Positions 1 to 6,186 of a stretch of DNA of 8,977 nt are shown here, one piece after another. The stretch is from Planctomycetota bacterium. Lineage in GTDB: Bacteria > Planctomycetota > Planctomycetia > Gemmatales > Gemmataceae. Where the stretch lies: assembly GCA_018970845.1 (NCBI GenBank), contig JAGWVO010000135.1, positions 1-8,977 on the forward strand. Direction: 5' to 3'. Each line of letters starts with the position of its first letter. Positions within the stretch are counted from its first letter, which is position 1. The notes under the pieces are model-generated. The model was not told the DNA's origin. It ran no database searches and saw nothing but the letters and a program-made list of their open reading frames with translations. Position numbers and translations under genes: made by a program.

Positions 1-7
1 GGCAGCC

Positions 8-1165
8 ATGGACTCATCGGCCGTTTGGATCGTGGCGGCATGCCGCACCCCGCAGGGGCGTTTCCTGGGCGCCTTGGCCCGCGAAAGTGCCTCCGCGCTC
101 GGAGTGGCCGCGGCGCGCGCGGCGATGGAACGCGCCGGCATTGATCCCGCCTCGATCGGGCAGGTCGTTATCGGCAATGTGCTGTCGGCCGGCTTGGGGC
201 AAAATGTCGCCCGGCAGGTGGCGCTGGGCTCCGGTGTTCCCGAGGCCTCGCCGGCCTTCACGGTGAACATGATGTGCGGCTCGGGCCTGCATGCGGTGGC
301 GCTGGCGGCGCGCGCCGTCGCCGCCGGCGAGGCGTCCGCGGTTCTCTGCGGCGGCACCGAGTCGATGTCCAACGCGCCGCACCTCCTCACCCGCTCGCGC
401 TCGGGAATCAAGCTCGGAGACGGATTCCTGGTCGATTCCATCCTCCGCGACGGATTGGCCGACGCTTTTTCCGGCCAGCACATGGGGGAATGCGTCGAGG
501 CGCTGGCCGGCAGGCTGGGCATCGGCAGGGCCCGGCAGGACGAATTCGCGCTGGCCAGCCAGGAGCGCGCCGCCGCGGCCCGGGAATCCCTGGCCAGTGA
601 GATCGTCGCCGTCGGTTCCGTCGCCGCCGATGAGCATCCCCGGTCCGACACCACGCTTGCCGGACTGTCGGCCCTCAAGCCCGCCTTCGCGCCCGGGGGA
701 ACCGTCACCGCCGGCAACGCCTCGGGAATCAACGACGGCGCGGCGATGCTGGTCTTGGCCTCGGAGGAGGCGGCCCGTCGGCATGGCTGGCGGCCGATGG
801 CCCGGTTCGCCGGAAGCGCCTTGGCCGGTTGCGCCCCCAGGGAATTCGCCCTGGGGCCGGTCGCCGCCTCGGAATCCCTCTGCCGACAACACGGATGGCG
901 TGTTCGTGATTTTGACGCCGTGGAAATCAACGAGGCGTTCGCGGCCCAGGCGCTCGCCTGCGTGGACGGCATGGGCGTGAACCCCGCCCTGGTCAACGCG
1001 CGGGGCGGGGCCATCGCCCTTGGGCATCCCATCGGCGCCAGCGGGGCCCGGCTGGCGGCGCACCTGGCGCACCGGATCGCCGGCGGCGGCGCGCGTCGGG
1101 CCCTCGCCACCTTGTGCGTGGGGGGCGGCATGGGCATCGCCGCGGCGCTGGAGGCATGCGGATGA
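8..1165 (+). CDS. Acetyl-CoA C-acetyltransferase (thiolase family)
   Basis: Thiolase of 385 residues that joins two acetyl-CoA into acetoacetyl-CoA or cleaves a 3-oxoacyl-CoA with CoA in the cytoplasm. Seen in the sequence: the N-terminal strand and RTPQGRF motif (residues 13-19), the nucleophilic cysteine C90 in NMMCGSG, the NEAFA motif (308-312), the GHPIGASG block with catalytic H340, and the acid/base cysteine C370 in LCVGGGMG. All expected catalytic residues are present. It is a little shorter than the usual ~390-400 residues because the loop before DEHPR (208-212) is compressed. The start fits the family N-terminus, but only 7 bases precede it, so its ribosome binding site cannot be judged. 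Its stop overlaps the next start (ATGA), pointing to translational coupling with the dehydrogenase. The sequence does not separate a biosynthetic (PhaA-like) from a degradative (AtoB/FadA-like) role. Confidence 0.95.
   Translation: MDSSAVWIVAACRTPQGRFLGALARESASALGVAAARAAMERAGIDPASIGQVVIGNVLSAGLGQNVARQVALGSGVPEASPAFTVNMMCGSGLHAVALAARAVAAGEASAVLCGGTESMSNAPHLLTRSRSGIKLGDGFLVDSILRDGLADAFSGQHMGECVEALAGRLGIGRARQDEFALASQERAAAARESLASEIVAVGSVAADEHPRSDTTLAGLSALKPAFAPGGTVTAGNASGINDGAAMLVLASEEAARRHGWRPMARFAGSALAGCAPREFALGPVAASESLCRQHGWRVRDFDAVEINEAFAAQALACVDGMGVNPALVNARGGAIALGHPIGASGARLAAHLAHRIAGGGARRALATLCVGGGMGIAAALEACG
1150..1154 (+). promoter_or_regulatory. Shine-Dalgarno sequence that decides the SDR start
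   Basis: GGAGG lies inside the end of the thiolase gene, 7 bases before the ATG at 1162. Another in-frame ATG at 1156 is only one base from this motif, too close to use it. The start at 1162 is therefore preferred, giving the ATGA overlap with the thiolase stop. Confidence 0.7.
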
Positions 1166-1914
1166 CGGGGATCAACCTCGCGGGCAAGGTCGCGATCATC
1201 ACCGGGGCCAGCCAGGGCCTGGGGGCCGCCACGGCGCGCGCCCTGGCCTCGGCCGGTGCCTCCGTCGTCGTTAATTACTTTCCCGACCCGGAAGGATCCA
1301 ACCAGGCCAGGGCCGTGGCGCTGGCGGCCGGGCTGGGACAAGACTCGGTGGCCCATGGCGCCGATGTCCGCGACGCCGCGGCGGTCGACGCGATGTTCCG
1401 CATGGCCGGCGATCGGTTCGGGGGTGTCGACATCGTCGTCAACAACGCGGCGGTCCTGCGCGACCGCACCATCCGCAACATGACCGACGACGACTGGAAC
1501 GCGGTGATCGACACGAACCTCACCGGCGTGTTCCATGTGTGCCGCGCCGCGGCAAGTTGCCTGCGCGACGGGGGCCGGATCGTGAGCCTGGCCTCGATCG
1601 CGGCGACCGTCGGATTTTTCGGACAGGCGAACTACGCCGCGGCCAAGGCGGGAGTGGGCGCCATGACGCGGGTGCTGTCGCGCGAGCTGGCCCGCAGGAA
1701 CATCACCGTGAACGCCGTGGCTCCGGGCGTCGTTCTCACGGAGATGGGCAAGAGCATTCCCGAGAAGATCCGCCAGGGAATGCTGGCGCAGATACCGCTG
1801 GGCCGCTTCGGCGAACCGGACGACATCGCCAACGCCATCCTGTTCCTCTGCAGCCCCCTGGCCTCCTACATCTCCGGGCAAACGCTCCATGTGAACGGGG
1901 GCTGGACCTCGTGA
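1162..1914 (+). CDS. Short-chain dehydrogenase/reductase, FabG/PhaB-like
   Basis: Classical SDR oxidoreductase of 250 residues, probably interconverting a 3-oxoacyl and a 3-hydroxyacyl substrate (CoA, ACP or free acid form) with NAD(P)(H). Visible motifs: cofactor-binding TGASQGLG (14-21), the NNAA motif (94-97), catalytic N119, S145, Y158 and K162 in the YAAAK context, and a C-terminal SGQTLHVNGGW typical of the FabG group. The spacing N119 to S145 is two residues shorter than in E. coli FabG by my count. The second beta strand ends VVVNYF with no acidic residue directly after it, which leans weakly to NADP(H). The gene overlaps the thiolase by ATGA and the CoA-transferase by GTGA. In this context acetoacetyl-CoA reductase or 3-hydroxybutyrate dehydrogenase are the likeliest roles; the family is too broad to choose from sequence alone. 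Confidence 0.9.
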   Translation: MTGINLAGKVAIITGASQGLGAATARALASAGASVVVNYFPDPEGSNQARAVALAAGLGQDSVAHGADVRDAAAVDAMFRMAGDRFGGVDIVVNNAAVLRDRTIRNMTDDDWNAVIDTNLTGVFHVCRAAASCLRDGGRIVSLASIAATVGFFGQANYAAAKAGVGAMTRVLSRELARRNITVNAVAPGVVLTEMGKSIPEKIRQGMLAQIPLGRFGEPDDIANAILFLCSPLASYISGQTLHVNGGWTS

Positions 1915-3446
1915 GAGGCAGGATCGGCTCGCTGCTTGGCTCCGCCGCGGACGCCGTGGCCCTCATCGCCCCGGGTTCCACGGTGGCCTGCGGCGGGTTC
2001 ATCGGCGCCGCCCATCCCGAGGCGCTCACCGCGGCGCTGGAACGGCGCTTCATGGCCACGGGCGCCCCGCGTGACCTGACCCTGGTGTACGCGGCGGGGC
2101 AGGGCGACGGCAAATCCCGCGGACTCAACCACCTGGGCCACAAGGGACTGCTCCGGCGCGTCATCGGCGGGCATTGGGGCCTGGCGCCGAGGCTGGGCGC
2201 CTTGGCGCTTTCGGGCGACATCGAGGCCTACAACTTCCCTCAAGGGGTGATCTGCCAGTTGTTCCGCGACATCGCCGCCGGCCGTCCGGGATGCGTCACC
2301 CATGTCGGGCTCGACACCTTCATCGATCCGGAACACGGCGGGGGAAGGCTCAACGCCGTCACGCCCGCGGGTCTTGTGGAACGGGTGGAACTCGGCGGAT
2401 CGACATGGCTCTGGTACAAGTCGTTTCCGATTCACACGGGGCTCATCCGGGCCACCGCCGCCGACCCTCATGGCAACCTTGTCATGGATGACGAGGCGAT
2501 CATCGGCGAGGTGCTGCCGATCGCCCAGGCGGCGCGGAACTCAGGCGGCATCGTCATCGCGCAGGTGGCCCGCCTGCTCGACAGGCCCGCCGATCCCAAG
2601 GCCGTGCGGGTGCCCGGAATCCTGGTCGACCGCGTCGTGCTGGCCGCTCCCGGGGAGCACGAGCAGACCTTCGGCAACTCCCACAACCCCGGGTTCGTGA
2701 CGCCGGGCGCGATTCCCGCGTTGGCTCCCTTGCCGATGGATGAGCGGCGCGTCATCGCCGCGCGCGCCGCCGATGAGTTGCGCCCCGGCGATGTCGTGAA
2801 CCTCGGCATCGGCATGCCCGAGGGCATCGCCGTCATCGCGGCCGAGCGAGGCATGCTCGACCTTGTCACGCTCACGGTGGAGTCGGGCCCGATCGGCGGA
2901 GTGCCGGCCGGCGGGCTGTCATTCGGCGCCTCGTTGCATCCCCAGGCCATCGTCGACCAACCGGCGCAGTTCGACTTTTATGATGGCAAGGGTCTCCATT
3001 TTGCCGCGCTGGGCGCCGCCCAGGTCGACCGGCACGGGCATGTGAATGTCTCGTCCTTCGCCGGTCGCATCGCCGGTGTTGGCGGATTCGTCAACATCAG
3101 CCAGAACGCCCGCTCGCTGGTGTTCTGCGGCACCTTCACCACCGGAGGACTCGAGGTGGCCGTGCAAGGCGGCCGGTTGCGCGTCGTCCGCGAGGGGCGA
3201 GTGCCCAAGTTTGTCGCGGAGGTGCACCAGAGGGGTTTCAGCGCGGCCCGGGCGCGCGCCCGGGGGCAGAAGGTTATCTATGTCACCGAGAGGGCGGTGT
3301 TCCGCCTGGGGGACGACGGCCTCGAACTCGTGGAGGTCGCCCCCGGCATCGACATCAAGTCCCAGGTCATCGATCTCATGGGATTCACACCGAGGGTCGG
3401 CGCGGTGACGCCGATGGATTCCGCGCTGTTCAACCCGCCGGGCTGA
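1911..3446 (+). CDS. Acyl-CoA:acetate/3-ketoacid CoA-transferase, fused alpha-beta (Pct/YdiF-like)
   Basis: Family I CoA-transferase of 511 residues that moves CoA between short carboxylic acids (acetate, propionate, acetoacetate or similar). Both half-domains are in one chain, as in propionate CoA-transferase and E. coli YdiF. The N-terminal half carries GGFIGAAHPEAL (28-39) and DPHGNL (185-190); the second half begins near residue 276 and carries LGIGMPEG (298-305), then VESGPIGGVPAG (323-334). E324 is the expected catalytic glutamate that forms the glutamyl-CoA thioester. I chose the GTG at 1911 because it overlaps the SDR stop as GTGA, has a G-rich stretch at 1897-1901 upstream, and gives the normal family N-terminus; the open frame continues upstream only as an out-of-frame reading of the SDR gene. 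Its last 17 bases are shared with the opposing hydrolase gene. Substrate is not determined. Confidence 0.92.
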   Translation: MRGRIGSLLGSAADAVALIAPGSTVACGGFIGAAHPEALTAALERRFMATGAPRDLTLVYAAGQGDGKSRGLNHLGHKGLLRRVIGGHWGLAPRLGALALSGDIEAYNFPQGVICQLFRDIAAGRPGCVTHVGLDTFIDPEHGGGRLNAVTPAGLVERVELGGSTWLWYKSFPIHTGLIRATAADPHGNLVMDDEAIIGEVLPIAQAARNSGGIVIAQVARLLDRPADPKAVRVPGILVDRVVLAAPGEHEQTFGNSHNPGFVTPGAIPALAPLPMDERRVIAARAADELRPGDVVNLGIGMPEGIAVIAAERGMLDLVTLTVESGPIGGVPAGGLSFGASLHPQAIVDQPAQFDFYDGKGLHFAALGAAQVDRHGHVNVSSFAGRIAGVGGFVNISQNARSLVFCGTFTTGGLEVAVQGGRLRVVREGRVPKFVAEVHQRGFSAARARARGQKVIYVTERAVFRLGDDGLELVEVAPGIDIKSQVIDLMGFTPRVGAVTPMDSALFNPPG

Positions 3447-4281
3447 TGGCCTCCTTGAGCCAATCACGAAGCTTCCGTCGTTCGGGAACATCCTTCAACA
3501 CCCACTCGGCGGCGTGATTGGGCCACGGCAGCGCCACCAGGGTGGTGTTGGGAACGCCGGCGAGGAATCGCCGCGCCGGTTCCACCGACTCCTCGTGGCT
3601 GACGAACTGCGGCCTGCCGGCGAGGCGCTTCAGGCGGGCGCGGGCGGCGTCGGCGTCGTCTTCCGGGTAGCCCCAGCGGCGCAGCCCGTCGTAATGGCTG
3701 TGGGCGAACAAGCCCCGCCAAAGCCCGGCCGTGGCGTCGTCGCGAAGCCCGATGTAGCCGCAGGCGATGGCGCCGCGCGAAAACCCGCACAGGATCACCC
3801 TTTCCCGGTCGCCTCCATGCTCGTCGCACACGCGCTTGACCGCCTCTCGGCAATAGGCCGCCGTGGCGTTCGCGTCGCCCCACCACTGCAGCGCATGCCG
3901 CCTGTTGGCCGTGTCAACGAACGGCAGGCACAGCCAAATGAACCCATGGCCCGCCGTCATCCCGTGGCCCAGCTTGCAGCCTTCCACTTTTCCGGTGCTG
4001 ATATCGCCCAGTTTGTTCGAATACGGGCCGTTGCCTGGATACTCCACCACCACGGGAAACCGGGCCCCCGGCTTCCATTCCGGAGGCAGGTAAAGGGTGT
4101 GCCGCAGGTCCCAATCCTCGCGGCCGGGAAGTGCCATGCGCACCCGCCGGCCCGCGGCGGGCTTGCCTTCCGTCGCCTCGGGAACCGTCAGGTCGGAGGG
4201 AATGTCGTGAAGGCCGCGCGGTGCCGCCAGGGCGGTCGAGGCTGCCAGGGCCGCCAAGGCGGCGCGGCGGGTTGGAGGCAT
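3430..4281 (-). CDS. Exported alpha/beta hydrolase (putative esterase)
   Basis: Predicted serine hydrolase of 283 residues acting outside the cytoplasm. The N-terminus (TRRAALAAL at 4-12, then an alanine-rich stretch to about residue 20) looks like a Tat-type signal peptide, with likely cleavage at the end of TALAA. The core has an early YPGNGPY segment (81-87) that may form the oxyanion region, the nucleophile elbow GFSRG (166-170) with S168, and H256 in PNHAAEW as candidate catalytic histidine. No clear Asp sits at the usual acid position; E230 or E231 in SHEES is the best candidate. The start is supported by AAGGAA at 4288-4293, 6 bases upstream. It follows the DUF1080 gene by 55 bases and is probably in its operon. 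Substrate unknown; a carbohydrate or polyester esterase are guesses from fold and context. Confidence 0.8.
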   Translation of the reverse strand: MPPTRRAALAALAASTALAAPRGLHDIPSDLTVPEATEGKPAAGRRVRMALPGREDWDLRHTLYLPPEWKPGARFPVVVEYPGNGPYSNKLGDISTGKVEGCKLGHGMTAGHGFIWLCLPFVDTANRRHALQWWGDANATAAYCREAVKRVCDEHGGDRERVILCGFSRGAIACGYIGLRDDATAGLWRGLFAHSHYDGLRRWGYPEDDADAARARLKRLAGRPQFVSHEESVEPARRFLAGVPNTTLVALPWPNHAAEWVLKDVPERRKLRDWLKEAISPAG

Positions 4282-4336
4282 GGGTTCTTCCTTGCCGATG
4301 GCGCCGGGCTTCCCCCGGGCGCGGCGCGCTGGATGA

Positions 4337-4849
4337 TCAGGGCGCCAGCTTCACGGACTTGATTTCCAGCGCCCCGAACTCGGCGCGGACACGCAGCGGC
4401 GTGGGGCCGCCCTTGGTCTTGGAGGAACGGGCCGTCTCGCCGTTGATCTTGTGCTCGATCGCATCGCCCTTGATGACGATCTCCACGGTGGCCCATTCGC
4501 CATCCTTGAGGTTCTTGCCTTCCTTGCTTCCCAAGGTCAGGTCGAACTTGGTGCCGCGGATGAACAGGTCGTTGTTGCACTTGGGCCCCGGCTTCACCTC
4601 GAGCACGACGCGGGTGTCACCCTCGATCGCCTTTTCCGTCTCGATGTGCAGGTCGCCCTTCACCGAGGGATCGATGGCGATCACGCCGTCCTTCACCTTG
4701 AACCGACCACCAAAGGCTTCCGTCTTGCCCGTCAGGGAGGCCTTGTCCTTCGATGCCTCCTTCCAGCCGTCGAGGTTCTTGCCGTTGAACAGCGGTGTCG
4801 GGTCGGCGGAGAACATCGCCGCGACTGTCGTGAAAACCAGGGCCAACAT
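4337..4849 (-). CDS. Secreted DUF1080 (3-keto-disaccharide hydrolase) domain protein
   Basis: Small exported protein of 170 residues built almost entirely of one DUF1080 domain, a concanavalin-like beta-sandwich that some family members use on 3-keto-disaccharides or as a carbohydrate-binding module. Seen: a hydrophobic signal peptide (1-15, likely cut after FSA) and the family opening LFNGKNLDGWK (20-30). Later come GDLHIETEKAIEGDTRVVLEV (65-85) and NNDLFIRG (92-99), where the family usually has 'N(S/N)G(I/V)F(L/I)RG'. The closing GEWATVEIVIKGDAIEHKINGE (117-138) matches the 'W-N-x-x-x-I-x-x-x-G-x-x-i-x-x-x-l-N-G' pattern of the family. It is shorter than many DUF1080 proteins (about 200-250 residues). 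The gene has the strongest ribosome binding site in the window and follows the aldo/keto reductase by 38 bases. Enzyme activity is uncertain. Confidence 0.85.
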   Translation of the reverse strand: MLALVFTTVAAMFSADPTPLFNGKNLDGWKEASKDKASLTGKTEAFGGRFKVKDGVIAIDPSVKGDLHIETEKAIEGDTRVVLEVKPGPKCNNDLFIRGTKFDLTLGSKEGKNLKDGEWATVEIVIKGDAIEHKINGETARSSKTKGGPTPLRVRAEFGALEIKSVKLAP

Positions 4850-4856
4850 TCCTCAT

Positions 4857-4862
4857 CCTCCT
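4857..4862 (-). promoter_or_regulatory. Strong Shine-Dalgarno sequence of the DUF1080 gene
   Basis: The minus strand reads AGGAGG, 7 bases before the ATG at 4849. This is a full-consensus site and fixes the start. An ATG between it and the start is out of frame. The motif lies one base downstream of the UUCG hairpin at 4864-4879. Confidence 0.8.
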
Positions 4863-4863
4863 C

Positions 4864-4879
4864 ACGGGCCGAAGCCCGT
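4864..4879 (-). promoter_or_regulatory. Stem-loop with UUCG tetraloop before the DUF1080 gene
   Basis: On the minus strand the mRNA would read ACGGGC-UUCG-GCCCGU: a perfect 6-bp stem closed by a C-G pair around UUCG, the exceptionally stable C(UUCG)G tetraloop. It sits in the 38-base gap between the aldo/keto reductase stop and the DUF1080 start, ending one base before the spacer G and AGGAGG site. No U-run follows, so a standard intrinsic terminator is unlikely. A role in mRNA stability, processing or keeping the ribosome binding site open is inferred. Confidence 0.6.
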
Positions 4880-4887
4880 CACATCGA

Positions 4888-5850
4888 TCACTCGTAAATC
4901 GGGAAAAAGGTCCCGAACGCCTGTTCGCAGAAAACGCCCGGATCGTTGAACCGCCTGTTGCGGTCGAGTGCGGAAATGGCGCCCATTTCCGCATCGCTGA
5001 GCTCGAAGTTTCCAACGGCCAGGTTTTCCGCCAGCCGGGCCGGCTTTTCCGTCTTGGGAACGGCGCTCGTTCCCCGCTGCACCGCCCACCGCAGCACCAC
5101 CTGCGCGGGCGTTTTCCCGAGCCGGCCCGCCGCGGCAAGCACGCATGGCTCCAGCAGGACCGAGTCCTCGGGCCTGGCCATGCCCAAGGGAACATACGAG
5201 GGCGCCCCCAGCGGCGAGAAAGCCGTGAAGGCAACGCCCTCCTCCCGGCAGTATCGGAGAAGTTTCTCCTGGGCCAGGTAGGGGTGCGACTCCACTTGGT
5301 TCACCACGGGCCGGATGCGGGCCTGCGACAGCAAATCCCTCAGCAGCGAGACGCAGAAGTTCGACACGCCGATGTGCCGCACCAACCCGGCTTCCACCAG
5401 CCGCTCCATCGCCTGCCAGGTTTCGATGACGGGCACAGGCGCCGCTTTCATGAAGGGCTTGGGGGCCGAAGGGTCGAAGGTCCATCCGGGAGGATACCGA
5501 GTTTCAAACGGCACGAAGGCCAAGGGGATCGGGAAATGGATAAGGAACAGGTCGAGGTGATCGAGGTTCATGTCGGCCAGCGTTCGTTCCAGCGCGGGGC
5601 GCACATGCTCGGCCTTGTGGTAGGTGTTCCACAACTTCGAGGTCACCCAAAGGTCGTCCCGGCGGCAGAGGCCGTCGGCCAGGGCTTTCCGGATTCCTTC
5701 GCCGGTTTCCTTCTCGTTGCCGTAGTCGCAGGCGCTGTCGAGGTGGCGATAGCCCACCTGGATGGCCTCGCGCACCAGCGCCGCGGTCTGCGGCTTGGGG
5801 ATCTTCCAGAGGCCCAGGCCGATGGAGGGGGGAGTGGATGCCGTGGTCAT
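4888..5850 (-). CDS. Aldo/keto reductase, xylose/aldose-reductase-like
   Basis: Cytoplasmic NAD(P)H-dependent oxidoreductase of 320 residues with a (beta/alpha)8 barrel, likely reducing an aldose or another aldehyde/ketone. It resembles yeast-type xylose reductases: GLGLWKIPK near the start, YRHLDSACDYGNEKETGEGI (34-53), and FVPFETRYPPGW (112-123). The catalytic tetrad is complete: D38, Y43, K72 and H105. Barrel and cofactor motifs are GVSNF (161-165), NQVESHPY (184-191), and PKTEKPARLAENL (265-277) with K266 and R272. The frame is open up to 5949, but the ATG at 5850 is preferred because AGGAA lies 7 bases upstream and the family N-terminus begins there. It probably leads a three-gene operon with DUF1080 and the hydrolase, suggesting sugar metabolism. 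No signal peptide is present. Confidence 0.9.
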   Translation of the reverse strand: MTTASTPPSIGLGLWKIPKPQTAALVREAIQVGYRHLDSACDYGNEKETGEGIRKALADGLCRRDDLWVTSKLWNTYHKAEHVRPALERTLADMNLDHLDLFLIHFPIPLAFVPFETRYPPGWTFDPSAPKPFMKAAPVPVIETWQAMERLVEAGLVRHIGVSNFCVSLLRDLLSQARIRPVVNQVESHPYLAQEKLLRYCREEGVAFTAFSPLGAPSYVPLGMARPEDSVLLEPCVLAAAGRLGKTPAQVVLRWAVQRGTSAVPKTEKPARLAENLAVGNFELSDAEMGAISALDRNRRFNDPGVFCEQAFGTFFPIYE

Positions 5851-5857
5851 GCTCAGG

Positions 5858-5862
5858 TTCCT
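5858..5862 (-). promoter_or_regulatory. Shine-Dalgarno sequence deciding the aldo/keto reductase start
   Basis: The minus strand reads AGGAA 7 bases before the ATG at 5850. The open frame extends 33 codons further upstream, but this site and the family N-terminus both favour 5850. Confidence 0.6.
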
Positions 5863-5874
5863 GCCGCCTTGGTG

Positions 5875-5891
5875 CGGGTGCATGATACCCG
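5875..5891. repeat. Small inverted repeat in the leader of the aldo/keto reductase gene
   Basis: CGGGT (5875-5879) and ACCCG (5887-5891) form a 5-bp stem with a 7-base spacer, about 25 bases upstream of the aldo/keto reductase start. It could be a leader hairpin or a small operator; the arms are short enough to occur by chance in GC-rich DNA. Confidence 0.25.
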
Positions 5892-5986
5892 GGCGCCTTG
5901 GGGTGTGGTATCCGGGGGACGATTCGCCAGGAAAATCCGCGAGAGCCATCCTAAAGCCGGCTTCATTTTCCGGATTGGAAGAACAT

Positions 5987-6070
5987 GTCCCACACTTCGT
6001 TCAGGGCTCTCAAGGGTCTGGTTATTGACCCCGATTCCACAACCTGAGAGCCCTGCACGAAGTGAGGGGC
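5987..6070. repeat. Long imperfect palindrome (candidate REP/MITE-like element or stem-loop)
   Basis: Arms 5993-6012 and 6045-6064 are reverse complements over 20 bases with a single mismatch (T6001 opposite C6056). Beyond one further mismatch the pairing continues outward to 5987 and 6070, including a T-G wobble. The 32-base centre contains a nested GGGTC (6014-6018) / GACCC (6027-6031) stem. It lies between two minus-strand genes. There is no T-run on the exit side, so it is not a typical intrinsic terminator; a mobile or repeated palindromic element, or a structured RNA end, are both possible. Confidence 0.75.
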
Positions 6071-6186
6071 GGGTAAATCAATCTGGGAATCCCGACCTTG
6101 GCGAGGATTCCAATGCCAACCAATCGCCTTGATGGCTCCGGATTCGATGTCGATACCCATGCCAATGGTGGCGGTAATGATGCCAC

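Larger units (their letters stand above)
5851..6186. other. Non-coding stretch between the aldo/keto reductase and the small membrane protein
   Basis: These 336 bases hold no convincing gene. Near the aldo/keto reductase end lie its ribosome binding site and presumably its promoter, though no good -35/-10 pair is visible on the minus strand. The centre is an 84-base imperfect palindrome (5987-6070). The part from 6071 to 6180 is about 52% GC by hand count, lower than the coding regions around it, and may be leftover foreign or decayed sequence. Confidence 0.6.

Noticed and set aside
14..1072. Long open frame of 352 codons on the minus strand opposite the thiolase
   Set aside because: It is a GC-rich shadow: the plus strand carries a complete thiolase with every catalytic motif, and the minus translation is rich in Arg/Gly with no recognisable domain.
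1539..1910. Upstream extension of the CoA-transferase frame into the SDR gene
   Set aside because: The extension is an out-of-frame reading of a fully recognisable SDR and lacks family similarity; the GTG at 1911 gives the normal N-terminus.
4301..4322. GC-rich hairpin between the hydrolase start and the DUF1080 stop (GCGCCGGG with GGCGC and CCC, one bulge)
   Set aside because: It has a bulge, no T-run on the exit side, and lies in very GC-rich DNA where such pairing is expected by chance.
5963..6160. Possible 65-residue minus-strand gene starting MGIDIESG and reading through the palindrome
   Set aside because: It has no ribosome binding site, its second half is just the two palindrome arms and their centre translated, and the first half resembles no family I know.
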